A stretch of DNA of 64,000 bases. It comes from Nostoc sp. RI_552. GTDB lineage: Bacteria > Cyanobacteriota > Cyanobacteriia > Cyanobacteriales > Nostocaceae. The position numbers and the translations under genes were made by a program. Positions 8,911-17,343 of this stretch are shown here, one piece after another. Within the stretch, counting starts at the first letter, position 1; every line of letters starts with the position of its first letter. The DNA lies in the NCBI GenBank assembly GCA_016124525.1, contig WGNO01000016.1, forward strand, positions 1-64,000. Reading direction: 5' to 3'. The notes beneath the pieces are model-generated. The model ran no database searches. It was not told the origin of the DNA and worked only from the letters and a program-made list of their open reading frames with translations.

Positions 8911-9429
8911 ATGAATTTACCCAACGCCATTACTTTTTCTCGACTTTTGGGCATACCATTTTTATTGTATGGATTGTATAATCCCACACCCCAAGCCAGA
9001 TGGATATGTTTGACAATATTTTTAGTTGCGGCGTTGACTGATTGGTTAGACGGCTATTTGGCCCGTAAACTCAACCAAATTACTGATTTGGGTAAATTTC
9101 TTGATCCCTTGGTGGATAAATTCCTCGTACTTGCGCCGTTGTTGGTGTTAGTGGAATTGCAAAAGATTCCCGCATGGGGGGTATTTGTAATTTTAGCCAG
9201 GGAATTGGCTATCGCGGGTTGGCGGGTAAATCAAACCACCATTACAGGGGCGAATATTTGGGGTAAACTCAAAACTGTGAGTCAAATCATCGCTATATCC
9301 CTGTTAATTGCACCTTTATCACTAGCCTGGCAAGTCCCTACATTAACTGTTTTCTGGCTATCTGTTGCCTTGACGGTGATATCAGGATTAATATATATTG
9401 TGCCACAAAAGATAAACTTTATTCAATGA
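8911..9429 (+). CDS. pgsA: CDP-diacylglycerol--glycerol-3-phosphate 3-phosphatidyltransferase
   Basis: Integral membrane enzyme making phosphatidylglycerol phosphate, the precursor of the only phospholipid of cyanobacterial thylakoids. The CDP-alcohol phosphotransferase motif D-G-x2-A-R-x8-G-x3-D-x3-D is seen as TDWLDGYLARKLNQITDLGK followed by FLDPLVDK. Four hydrophobic segments follow the typical pattern. I start at ATG 8911 (MNLPNAITFSRLLGIP), the family N-terminus; the frame continues upstream to a GTG at 8848, which would add 21 relic residues. It converges with the CSP41-like gene across a shared hairpin. Confidence 0.9.
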   Translation: MNLPNAITFSRLLGIPFLLYGLYNPTPQARWICLTIFLVAALTDWLDGYLARKLNQITDLGKFLDPLVDKFLVLAPLLVLVELQKIPAWGVFVILARELAIAGWRVNQTTITGANIWGKLKTVSQIIAISLLIAPLSLAWQVPTLTVFWLSVALTVISGLIYIVPQKINFIQ

Positions 9430-9441
9430 TGATGATAAGAA

Positions 9442-9474
9442 TTGGCTTTCCCAAGGGTAAAACAGGAAAGCCAA
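9442..9474. terminator. Bidirectional hairpin between pgsA and the CSP41-like gene
   Basis: TTGGCTTTCC at 9442-9451 pairs with GGAAAGCCAA at 9465-9474 (10 bp, 13-nt loop). It lies between two convergent stop codons. It lacks a long T-run, so termination would be modest. Confidence 0.55.
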
Positions 9475-9515
9475 GAAGCTAAACTCCGGAACTTCGGCAC
9501 AGAGTTAGAAAACTT

Positions 9516-10454
9516 CTAAACACCTTGTAAAATCTGTTCATCCATAGAAAAATCAACTTCAGCTTGGTCCCGGCCACTGGGGAGATAATCGTTTTCTAGA
9601 GAATTAGCCAGCCCGGAAACTAAATCATATTCGGGTTGCCAAGCTAATTCTGTCATGGCTTTATTTACTGATGCGAAGAAATGCTGCACTCGCATGGGAA
9701 AAGCCTTACCCTTGCCAAAATCAAATTTTTTCGGGTCGTAGTGGACAATTTTCACCACTTCGGGTGATTTACCACAAGCAACAGCACAAGCACGGGCTAA
9801 ACCATCAAAAGTCACAAAACGATCACCAGAGACATTATAAATTTGTCCAATGGCTTGTTCATTGCCGATGACCTTGGACATGGCTGTGGCTAAATCTTTT
9901 ACATGACCTAACTGAGTGATGTGCAAGCCATTACCAGGAATGGGAATTGGGCGATCGCGAAGGATTCTATCAAAAAACCAGCTTTCCAAATCGTTATAGT
10001 TAAGTGGTCCGTAAATATAAGTGGGGCGAATGGAAGTAAAGGGTAAATTGTGTTGAGTCAGATAAGCTTCTGTTTCATACTTACCTAGGTGACGACTTTT
10101 CGGGTCTACTGCATCACCTTCTATGTGAGGTAATTGGTCAGATTTGAGATACACCCCGGCAGAACTCATATACACAAAATGTTGCACTTTGTCTTGAAAA
10201 ATTTCCGCCAGTGGTTTAGTGTCACTTAGTTCCCGTCCGTTATTGTCAAAAATGACATCAAATCTTTCTGATGATAATTTTTCTTTTAGTTGGGTAGCGT
10301 CAGTGCGATCGCCCAGAATTTGTCCTACTCCTGCTAAAGCAGGTACGGGACGATTACCACGATTGAACAGTACCACCTCATGCCCTTGCTCTACCAACAA
10401 TCCAGTGAGGTAAACACCAATAAACCTCGTACCACCCATGATTAAAATTCGCAT
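9516..10454 (-). CDS. NAD-dependent epimerase/dehydratase, CSP41-like RNA-binding protein
   Basis: An extended short-chain dehydrogenase of 312 residues. The nucleotide-binding motif is GGTRFIG at residues 7-13. SSAGVYLKSD at about 96-105 keeps the Ser/Tyr region, but the catalytic YxxxK appears only as YETEA (Y, no K at +4), as in the CSP41 subfamily, which binds and cleaves RNA in chloroplasts instead of acting on sugars. RPTYIYGPLNYNDLESWFFD is also characteristic of CSP41. Cyanobacterial homologues are linked to ribosome and transcript stability. That function is from the family, not shown here. Confidence 0.78.
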   Translation of the reverse strand: MRILIMGGTRFIGVYLTGLLVEQGHEVVLFNRGNRPVPALAGVGQILGDRTDATQLKEKLSSERFDVIFDNNGRELSDTKPLAEIFQDKVQHFVYMSSAGVYLKSDQLPHIEGDAVDPKSRHLGKYETEAYLTQHNLPFTSIRPTYIYGPLNYNDLESWFFDRILRDRPIPIPGNGLHITQLGHVKDLATAMSKVIGNEQAIGQIYNVSGDRFVTFDGLARACAVACGKSPEVVKIVHYDPKKFDFGKGKAFPMRVQHFFASVNKAMTELAWQPEYDLVSGLANSLENDYLPSGRDQAEVDFSMDEQILQGV

Positions 10455-10681
10455 AAATTCCCAGTCTTTAATTTTTATCTGTTGTCAAATAGTAGCGAGG
10501 GGGAGGAGAAGCTAGGGAGTCAGCCAAAATTGTGCTATTCTCCATTATCCGGTCCCCAATTTGAGGGTATCAGGTTGCAGTGTTCATCTGGAACCTTTTT
10601 TGAGATAATTACGTCTTCTGTTTAATCTAAGGCAGTTCCCATTGATTGTTCGCTAAAAAACTTTTCAGTTAACCCCGTCAA

Positions 10682-11860
10682 TTGCTAAGTTTTTTCTACC
10701 TATTAAAGTTAGCTGTGCCCTTGAAATACGCGTTAGTTCATGAGTGGCTCACACCGAAAGCCACAGGCGGTTCAGAGCTAGTTGTGCAGGAAATTCTGAA
10801 TCATATTGATGCTAATTTATATGCCCTCATTGATTTTGAATCCAGCAATTCTGAAAGTTATTTATATAAACGTCACATCGGCACAACGTTCCTGCAACAC
10901 TGGCCCTATGCCCGTAATGGTGTACAAAAGTATTTGCCTTTGTTGCCATTGGCCATTGAACAATTGGACTTACGTGAGTATGACGTAATTCTGTCTTCAT
11001 CTCACGCTGTTGCCAAAGGAATTTTGACAACTCCCGATCAGTTGCATATCTGTTACTGCCACAGCCCCATGCGCTATGCTTGGGATCTGACCTTCGATTA
11101 TTTGCGCCAAAGTCCCTTGGGACAGGGTATGGCTGGATGGGTAACTCGGTATTTATTGCATCGCTTGCGCCAGTGGGATGTATTGAGTGCTAATCGCGTT
11201 GATTACTTCATTGCTAATTCCCACCACACAGCTCGTCGCATTTGGCGTTGCTATCGCCGAGAAGCAACAGTTATTTATCCCCCAGTCAATATCGATAACT
11301 GGCCATTTTTCTCTCAAAAGGAAGATTTTTATCTCACTGTTTCCCGCTTAGTCAGTTATAAGCAAGTATGTTTAATTGTCAAAGCTTTTAATCAATTACA
11401 ACTACCATTGGTAATTATTGGTACAGGCACGGAAATGGTAAAGATTCGCAGTATGGCAAGTTCTAATATCCAAATACTGGGATGGCAACCTGATAATGTG
11501 GTAAAAAAATATATGGCTAGAGCTAAAGCATTTGTTTATGCAGCTTGTGAAGATTTTGGCATTGCCTTAGTGGAAGCACAAGCTTGTGGCACTCCAGTAA
11601 TTGCTTACGGTGGGGGAGGTGCTTTAGAAACAGTGCGGGATTTACGTTCTTGTCTGGATACAGCAACGGGTATATTTTTTGGTACACAAACAGAAGCAGC
11701 TTTAATGGAGGCGGTGAAAAAATTTGAAATTTATCAAAATGCTTTCAATCCTGAGTATGTGCGATCGCACGTTTCCCAGTTTTCATCGTCGGTTTTTGCC
11801 GAGCGGTATCTCAAATTTATAGATCAATGCAACAAAGAAAAAACATCTTCAAGGCCATGA
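10682..11860 (+). CDS. Glycosyltransferase family 4
   Basis: GT-B fold glycosyltransferase, about 390 residues. N-terminal acceptor domain begins KYALVHEWLTPKATGGSELV; the C-terminal donor domain has TVSRLVSYKQVCLIVKAF, GTGTEMVKI, and the E-x7-E motif within EDFGIALVEAQACGTPVIAY followed by GGGGALETV. It probably adds a sugar to a lipid-linked polysaccharide repeat. The listed start is a TTG; a GTG at 10715 (VPLKYALVHEW) gives the usual N-terminus and may be the true start. The next gene, an initiating sugar transferase 109 bp on, places it in a polysaccharide block. Confidence 0.82.
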   Translation: MLSFFYLLKLAVPLKYALVHEWLTPKATGGSELVVQEILNHIDANLYALIDFESSNSESYLYKRHIGTTFLQHWPYARNGVQKYLPLLPLAIEQLDLREYDVILSSSHAVAKGILTTPDQLHICYCHSPMRYAWDLTFDYLRQSPLGQGMAGWVTRYLLHRLRQWDVLSANRVDYFIANSHHTARRIWRCYRREATVIYPPVNIDNWPFFSQKEDFYLTVSRLVSYKQVCLIVKAFNQLQLPLVIIGTGTEMVKIRSMASSNIQILGWQPDNVVKKYMARAKAFVYAACEDFGIALVEAQACGTPVIAYGGGGALETVRDLRSCLDTATGIFFGTQTEAALMEAVKKFEIYQNAFNPEYVRSHVSQFSSSVFAERYLKFIDQCNKEKTSSRP

Positions 11861-11969
11861 ACCAAATTTAATCACTTGTTTTGTGGGCTTTTGGCAATTT
11901 ATTCCCAGAAGCAGTTCATTTTAGCTTTAAGATTGGGACTATGTGTGGTGTGGATTATTAAGGAGTATA

Positions 11970-12752
11970 ATGACTGCCCAGAGCTCACTCCTCTCCGGAA
12001 AGCGAGGCCAACCCTTGAGGAATGGCAAAGCCCAACGGCAAAATACTAGCGCGTCTACGCGCACTTTTTTGAGTGGCAAACAAAAAACAAAAGCCCCCAG
12101 GCTCAAACCTACAGGTTTTTCTTTTCAGGCTTTAAACGGAGAGTTCGCTAAACGACTGTTTGATATAGTGTTTTCCCTGTTGGTATTGATTTTGTTTTTC
12201 CCAGTTTATTTAATTCTGTCCTTGCTGATTGCTTGTAGCTCGGAAGGACCGATTTTTTACGTCCAGAAGCGTGTGGGCAAAAACTATAAGACTTTTAACT
12301 GTATTAAGTTCCGGACAATGGTGACCAATGCAGATGAAATCCTAATACAAATGATGGAAACCTCTCCCCAGTTACGGCAAGAGTTTGAAAGCAGCTTTAA
12401 ATTGAAGCAAGATCCCCGCATCACGAAAATAGGTCGATTTTTGCGAATTACCAGCTTGGACGAATTTCCTCAATTCTGGAACGTTCTCAAGGGAGACATG
12501 AGCGTTGTGGGTCCGCGCCCTTTAGTGACTTCAGAACTGCCAAAATATGGTTGTCACATTGACCATATTTTAACAATCCGTCCAGGAATTACTGGATTAT
12601 GGCAAGTTTCTGGACGTAATGACATTCCTTACCCAAGAAGAGTGCAAATAGACCTGCACTATGTGAAATTTAGGAATCTTTGGCTTGATTTATGGATAAT
12701 CTTGAAAACAATTGATGTAGTTATTATGCCCAAGAATAAAGGGGCATACTAA
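11970..12752 (+). CDS. Polyprenyl-phosphate sugar-1-phosphate transferase (exopolysaccharide initiation)
   Basis: WbaP/ExoY-type initiating transferase: puts the first sugar phosphate on undecaprenyl phosphate. After a polar 45-residue tail comes FAKRLFDIVFSLLVLILFFP with a membrane hairpin, SEGPIFYVQKRVGKNYKTFN, KFRTMV, DPRITKIGRFLRITSLDEFPQ, and GDMSVVGPRPL, the family signature ending in GLWQVSGR. ATG at 11970 is preceded by AAGGAG four bases upstream; an in-frame GTG at 11943 lacks this. Likely partners are the GT4 gene upstream and the GDP-fucose genes downstream. A role in heterocyst envelope polysaccharide is possible in this lineage but not shown. Confidence 0.88.
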   Translation: MTAQSSLLSGKRGQPLRNGKAQRQNTSASTRTFLSGKQKTKAPRLKPTGFSFQALNGEFAKRLFDIVFSLLVLILFFPVYLILSLLIACSSEGPIFYVQKRVGKNYKTFNCIKFRTMVTNADEILIQMMETSPQLRQEFESSFKLKQDPRITKIGRFLRITSLDEFPQFWNVLKGDMSVVGPRPLVTSELPKYGCHIDHILTIRPGITGLWQVSGRNDIPYPRRVQIDLHYVKFRNLWLDLWIILKTIDVVIMPKNKGAY

Positions 12753-13335
12753 AGAGGTAAGGCGTCGGCTAGCAGGGGGTGAGGCCATGGGAAATCCTTT
12801 ACCCCCACTGTTATAATCTGAAAAAATTAGACATGATTAATAATTCATGCCTGATATTAGGGAATTGATTTAAAGCTAATATATATAAGGACCTGCAGAA
12901 ATCTTGACTGTTGACTGTCCAAGTTGTGCGTCGGTGATACAAAATTTGAGCAATTAATGACTCTATTCTCAATAGACAATGAACTTTATCTGGGTAAAAG
13001 GCAAAAATTGTAAATTTTTATTCCAGAATTCAACTCTTCTGAAAGACCTGTAAATAAGTTTTGGGATAAAATCGTACATAAAATTTATACAACATAATAA
13101 TAAATATAATAATAAATATAAATAAAAATAAGATACATGAGCTTGCTTTTGAGTTAAACTGCTTAAAACAAATTGTAACATTAGTGTTTACTAGATTTAG
13201 TAATGGACAACCTCTGTTAACAGTTCCCACTGTTAGGTTTACCATCAAACAGTGTAGTGTTTAGCTACTAGTTTGTCAAAATAAACATGTATTTCCATGT
13301 AAATACATTGTCAAAAAAAACAAAGGAAAATTGAG
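12753..13335. other. Intergenic gap inside the polysaccharide block
   Basis: 583 bp without a gene. It has a GGGGGT...ACCCCC hairpin without T-run just past the sugar transferase stop (about 12774-12807), repeat copy B (12896-13034), a 60-bp run of AT trinucleotides (about 13083-13140), and the presumed gmd promoter region. Minus-strand frames at 12969-13248 are driven by low complexity. Confidence 0.6.
12896..13034 (+). repeat. 139-bp dispersed repeat, copy B
   Basis: Gapless match to 4922-5060 (copy A), same orientation, about 95% identical. The imperfect end inverted repeat is weaker here (GTTGACTGTCC and GAATTCAAC). The short CPSC reading frame is kept but has lost its ATG. Confidence 0.75.
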
Positions 13336-14412
13336 ATGACCCAAAGGAAGCGCGCGTTAATTACCGGTATTACAGGTCAAGATGGTTCATACCTGAGTGA
13401 GTTTTTGTTGGAACAAGGTTACGAGGTACATGGTATTATCCGCCGGACTTCTACCTTCAACACAGACCGCATTGATCATATGTATGAAGATCCTCACAAA
13501 CAAGGAGCGCGGTTATTTCTTCACTACGGTGACTTGACAGATGGTACAACTTTACGCCGTATTTTAGAAGAAGTAAAGCCCACGGAAATTTATAACTTGG
13601 GTGCTCAATCTCATGTGAGAGTTAGCTTTGACTCACCGGAATATACCGTTGACTCCGTAGGAATGGGAACCTTACGTTTACTGGAAGCAATTCGCGATTA
13701 CCAGCAACGTACGGGAGTACAGGTGCGTTTCTACCAAGCAGGTTCCTCAGAAATGTTTGGTTTAGTGCAAGCAGTACCTCAAAACGAAACAACCCCTTTT
13801 TATCCCCGCAGTCCCTATGCTTGCGCTAAAGTTTATGCCCATTGGCAAACAGTGAATTACCGCGAGTCTTATAATTTATTTGCTTGTAATGGCATTCTAT
13901 TTAACCACGAATCACCACGTCGCGGTGAAACTTTTGTAACCCGTAAAATTACGATGGCAGTTGCAAAAATTGTAGCTGGTAAACAGAAAAAAGTTTATAT
14001 GGGTAATCTGGATTCCAAACGAGACTGGGGCTATGCTAAAGATTACGTACGGGCAATGTGGTTGATGTTGCAGCAAGACCACCCTGAGGACTACGTGATT
14101 GCCACTGGTGAAACTTACTCCGTGCGCCAATTTTTGGAAAAGGCATTTGGTTGTGTCAACCTCAAGTGGGAAGATTATGTTGAGTTCGACGAGCGCTATA
14201 TCCGTCCTGCAGAAGTGGATTTGTTAATTGGCGATCCTACTAAGGCAAAACAAAAGTTGGGTTGGGAACCATCAGTTACCTTTGACGAGTTAGTAGCTTT
14301 AATGGTAGAAGCAGATTTAAACGCATTAGGTCAGTGTTCACCCAGTGGCAATGGTACAGTTGCTAATGATATCGCCACTATTCGTCAAGAGCTGGGGTCT
14401 CTCCACTTTTGA
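13336..14412 (+). CDS. gmd: GDP-mannose 4,6-dehydratase
   Basis: First step from GDP-mannose to GDP-L-fucose. 358 residues, normal length. Extended SDR fold: [12 protein letters not shown] at residues 9-20 binds [20 protein letters not shown] near 87; Ser-Ser-Glu in GSSEMFG near 137 and [19 protein letters not shown] near 161 (YxxxK). [15 protein letters not shown] near 195 is specific to Gmd. The ATG has AAAGGAAAA upstream. The GDP-fucose synthase follows after 30 bp, so the two are an operon. Confidence 0.95.
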   Translation: MTQRKRALITGITGQDGSYLSEFLLEQGYEVHGIIRRTSTFNTDRIDHMYEDPHKQGARLFLHYGDLTDGTTLRRILEEVKPTEIYNLGAQSHVRVSFDSPEYTVDSVGMGTLRLLEAIRDYQQRTGVQVRFYQAGSSEMFGLVQAVPQNETTPFYPRSPYACAKVYAHWQTVNYRESYNLFACNGILFNHESPRRGETFVTRKITMAVAKIVAGKQKKVYMGNLDSKRDWGYAKDYVRAMWLMLQQDHPEDYVIATGETYSVRQFLEKAFGCVNLKWEDYVEFDERYIRPAEVDLLIGDPTKAKQKLGWEPSVTFDELVALMVEADLNALGQCSPSGNGTVANDIATIRQELGSLHF

Positions 14413-14442
14413 TTTATCGGCAGACAATAAAATTATGACATT

Positions 14443-15387
14443 ATGACCAGGTTAGAATTACAAAACCAACGGATTCTTGTCACTGGTGGCGCAGGATTTC
14501 TCGGCCGTCAGGTAATTGATCAACTGTGTAAGGCTGGATTTGATAGTGGTAAAATTACAGTCACGCGATCGCGTGACTGTGATTTGCGTTCCTTAGAAAA
14601 TTGTCAACGTGCAGTTAACCAACAAGATATTGTCATTCACTTGGCAGCTCATGTCGGCGGTATTGGTCTTAACCGGGAAAAACCTGCGGAGTTGTTCTAC
14701 GACAACTTGATCATGGGTACTCAATTGATTCACGCTGCCCATGAAGCTGGAGTGAAAAAGTTTGTTTGTGTTGGCACTATTTGTGCTTATCCCAAGTTTA
14801 CACCAGTACCATTCAAAGAAGATGACCTATGGAATGGTTACCCTGAAGAAACTAACGCTCCCTACGGAATCGCTAAGAAAGCGCTTTTAGTCCAACTACA
14901 ATCTTACCGCCAGCAGTATGGATTTAATGGCATTTACTTGTTGCCAGTGAATTTATACGGACCTGAAGATAACTTTGATCCCCGTAGTTCCCATGTAATT
15001 CCGGCGTTAATTCGTAAAGTTCATGAAGCTCAGATCAAGGGAGAAAAACAACTTCCTGTTTGGGGTGATGGTAGTCCTACCCGTGAATTTCTGTATTCAG
15101 AAGATGCAGCCCGGGGAATTGTCATGGGTACTACATCTTACAATGACTCTGAACCAGTTAATTTGGGCACGGGTTCAGAAATCTCGATCCGTGATTTAAT
15201 TACTCTAATCTGCGAATTAATGGAGTTTGATGGTGACATTGTTTGGGAAACAGATAAACCCAATGGTCAACCCCGGCGTTGTTTGGATATTGAACGTGCC
15301 AAGGAAGTTTTTGGTTTTAGCCCTCAGGTCAGTTTTAGACAAGGGCTAAAGAATACCATTGACTGGTATCGGCAAAACGCTGAATAG
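14443..15387 (+). CDS. fcl: GDP-L-fucose synthase
   Basis: Epimerase-reductase that turns the Gmd product into GDP-L-fucose. [10 protein letters not shown] at residues 15-24 is the NADP site; [16 protein letters not shown] near 65; [20 protein letters not shown] near 105 (catalytic Ser/Cys region); [20 protein letters not shown] near 140 supplies Yxxx[12 protein letters not shown] near 170. All are classic for Fcl/WcaG. 314 residues, normal. With gmd 30 bp upstream, it shows that the cell makes fucose-containing glycans. A strong hairpin terminator follows at 15398. Confidence 0.95.
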   Translation: MTRLELQNQRILVTGGAGFLGRQVIDQLCKAGFDSGKITVTRSRDCDLRSLENCQRAVNQQDIVIHLAAHVGGIGLNREKPAELFYDNLIMGTQLIHAAHEAGVKKFVCVGTICAYPKFTPVPFKEDDLWNGYPEETNAPYGIAKKALLVQLQSYRQQYGFNGIYLLPVNLYGPEDNFDPRSSHVIPALIRKVHEAQIKGEKQLPVWGDGSPTREFLYSEDAARGIVMGTTSYNDSEPVNLGTGSEISIRDLITLICELMEFDGDIVWETDKPNGQPRRCLDIERAKEVFGFSPQVSFRQGLKNTIDWYRQNAE

Positions 15388-15397
15388 TTGGTGTAGA

Positions 15398-15423
15398 GTG
15401 GGCATTGTTGCCCACCTTTTTTT
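15398..15423 (+). terminator. Rho-independent terminator after fcl
   Basis: GTGGGCA-TTGT-TGCCCAC, a perfect 7-bp stem, followed within one base by about eight T. It lies 10 bp past the fcl stop codon and closes the gmd-fcl unit. Confidence 0.8.
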
Positions 15424-15479
15424 AACTCAGTAACCCAGAACCTGCCAATGAAAAAGACAAGGTACCCGGAGGTTTGTTA

Positions 15480-16028
15480 ATGAAGAAAGTTGAATTACGC
15501 CGGACTTTGCTACAAAAACGGGAATCACTATCTGTGGAAGAATGGACACAAAAAAGCCATGGCATCTGTAGCCAACTAAAAAAGTCTGCTGTATTTATCC
15601 AGGCTAGAACAATCCTAGCTTATTTTAGCTTTCGTCAAGAACCTGACCTTAGTCCATTGTTTAGAGATACTAGTTACAATTGGGCTTTTCCCCGTTGCGT
15701 TGGCAAGTCTCTTGTTTGGCATTTCTGGACACCGGCAGATCCCCTTCACATCGGAGCTTATGGCATTGCCGAACCTCATCCCTATGCTCCCAGTGTAGAT
15801 CCCCAGGAAGTTGATTTGATTCTTGTTCCTTGTGTGGCTTGCAACTATCAGAAGTATCGTTTGGGGTATGGTGGTGGATATTATGATCGCTTACTCAGTT
15901 CACCGGAATGGGCAAATAAGCAGACCATAGGTATTGTTTTTGATTTTGCTTATTTATCCCAAATACCTGTTGAAAGTTGGGATAAACCTTTACAGAATAT
16001 TATTACTGAAAACCGCCGGAAACTATAG
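15480..16028 (+). CDS. 5-formyltetrahydrofolate cyclo-ligase
   Basis: ATP-dependent return of 5-formyl-THF to 5,10-methenyl-THF. 182 residues from this start. N-terminal KKVELRRTLLQKRESLS holds the basic ATP-binding part; ILAYFSFRQEPDLSPLF in the middle; DLILVPCVACNYQKYRLGYG then GGYYDR carries the family signature (RLGYGGGYYDR). ATG at 15480 has GGAGG seven bases upstream; a TTG at 15474 is less likely. It sits behind the fcl terminator, so it probably has its own promoter. Confidence 0.9.
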   Translation: MKKVELRRTLLQKRESLSVEEWTQKSHGICSQLKKSAVFIQARTILAYFSFRQEPDLSPLFRDTSYNWAFPRCVGKSLVWHFWTPADPLHIGAYGIAEPHPYAPSVDPQEVDLILVPCVACNYQKYRLGYGGGYYDRLLSSPEWANKQTIGIVFDFAYLSQIPVESWDKPLQNIITENRRKL

Positions 16029-16113
16029 CGGCTAAATTAAATTTTTCCCCTATTATGCTAGTAGGCTTAATTATGAATTACAAATCACAAATTATTAATT
16101 TAGGGGAATAAAG

Positions 16114-16956
16114 TTGACTAATTTAAATATTTCTAACCGAGGACGGCAACTTATTTTTATCTACAGTTTATTAGGAGCCATCGCACTAGCAACGCTTTTT
16201 CCTTTATTGTGGCTAGTCAGCACAGCTTTGAAGTCTCCTGGAGAAAATATTTTACAGTGGCCGCCCCAGTTGTTCCCCAGTGAACCAACATTAAACAATT
16301 TCTTTACTGTGTGGCAAGCTTTACCTTTTCCACAATATCTATACAATAGCACCTTGGTAGCTGTGATGACTGTGGGTTTGAATTTATTATTTTGTTCTTT
16401 AGCTGCTTACCCTTTAGCAAGATTGTCATTTGTGGGGCGAAACTGGATTTTTATTGCCATGGTTTCTACCATCATGATTCCTTTTCAAATCGTGATGATA
16501 CCTCTGTATATTTTAACGGTTCAATTAGGTTTAAGGAATACTTACTTAGGAATAATTTTTCCTAATTTAGCTTCAGCTTTTGGGATTTTTTTACTGCGAC
16601 AAGCTTTTATGAGCGTACCCAAGGAACTCGAAGAAGCTGGGCGGATGGATGGTAGTTCAGAGTTGGGTTTATGGTGGCATATTATGTTGCCGGCAATTCG
16701 CCCAGGGTTAGTTACTTTGTCTATTTTTGTCTTCATTGGTTCTTGGAGCGACTTTCTTTGGCCTTTAGTTGTCATCCAAGATGAAGGCCTATATACTCTG
16801 CCCTTGGGAGTAGCAAAGTTAGCCGGTACATTTTCTTTAGATTGGCGGTTAGTTGCTGCAGGTTCAATAATTTCTATTGCGCCAATATTACTATTGTTTT
16901 TATTTTTACAGCGTTACATCGTACCTACGGAAACCCATAGTGGTGTCAAAGGCTAA
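16114..16956 (+). CDS. Carbohydrate ABC transporter permease (MalG/AraQ type)
   Basis: 280-residue inner-membrane permease with six predicted spans. The EAA loop that contacts the ATPase is seen as ELEEAGRMDGSSELGLWWHI followed by MLPAIRPGL, near residue 180. The C-terminal half ends in FIGSWSDFLWPLVVI and a last span before RYIVPTETHSGVKG, typical of sugar permeases of the CUT1 group. The start is TTG with AGGGGA upstream. No partner permease, binding protein or ATPase is adjacent, which is common in cyanobacteria; substrate unknown. Confidence 0.88.
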   Translation: MTNLNISNRGRQLIFIYSLLGAIALATLFPLLWLVSTALKSPGENILQWPPQLFPSEPTLNNFFTVWQALPFPQYLYNSTLVAVMTVGLNLLFCSLAAYPLARLSFVGRNWIFIAMVSTIMIPFQIVMIPLYILTVQLGLRNTYLGIIFPNLASAFGIFLLRQAFMSVPKELEEAGRMDGSSELGLWWHIMLPAIRPGLVTLSIFVFIGSWSDFLWPLVVIQDEGLYTLPLGVAKLAGTFSLDWRLVAAGSIISIAPILLLFLFLQRYIVPTETHSGVKG

Positions 16957-17343
16957 ATGCAAGAATGTCGAGGATTAACAAAAATATTGATTAATTGACA
17001 TAATGCTGATGTACCATGGCTCCCACTGCTCATTTGCCTCCCTGTCCGTAAATATGAGGAGTGTCAAGAAGGATGGTAAGTAGATTTTTGCTAAGTTCAC
17101 TAATTATTTGGGCTAGGGACTAGGTGCGGGTACAGTGGATCCCACGATGCATTAGTGAATCATTCCCGAGGTTCAACCAAAATCCCTGGAATAGTTATTT
17201 TTTGGTTTTGAACTTCGGTCTTTTGCTGGGTAAGGGTTTCAGGAGTTTTACTACTATGGTAAAGTCTATTTCAGCCGTTAACTTTCCTGAACTTCGGAAA
17301 GTGCATCTAGATTTCTTACCAGGTAAGGGTTTAAAATGGGTGA
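16957..17343 (+). promoter_or_regulatory. Presumed CRISPR leader region
   Basis: 387 bp without a gene between the permease and the first CRISPR repeat. Repeat orientation (ending GAATGGAAAC) and the degenerate repeats at the far end put the leader on this side. Short duplicated words occur here: GAACTTCGG at 17210 and 17289, and GGTAAGGGTTT at 17229-17239 and 17322-17332, the last ending 11 bp before the array. A TTGACA box lies near 16997. No transcription start can be fixed by eye. Confidence 0.5.

Noticed and set aside
12969-13248. Two overlapping minus-strand frames rich in Y, F, L and I
   Set aside because: Product of an AT trinucleotide run and of the 139-bp repeat; no protein-like motif.
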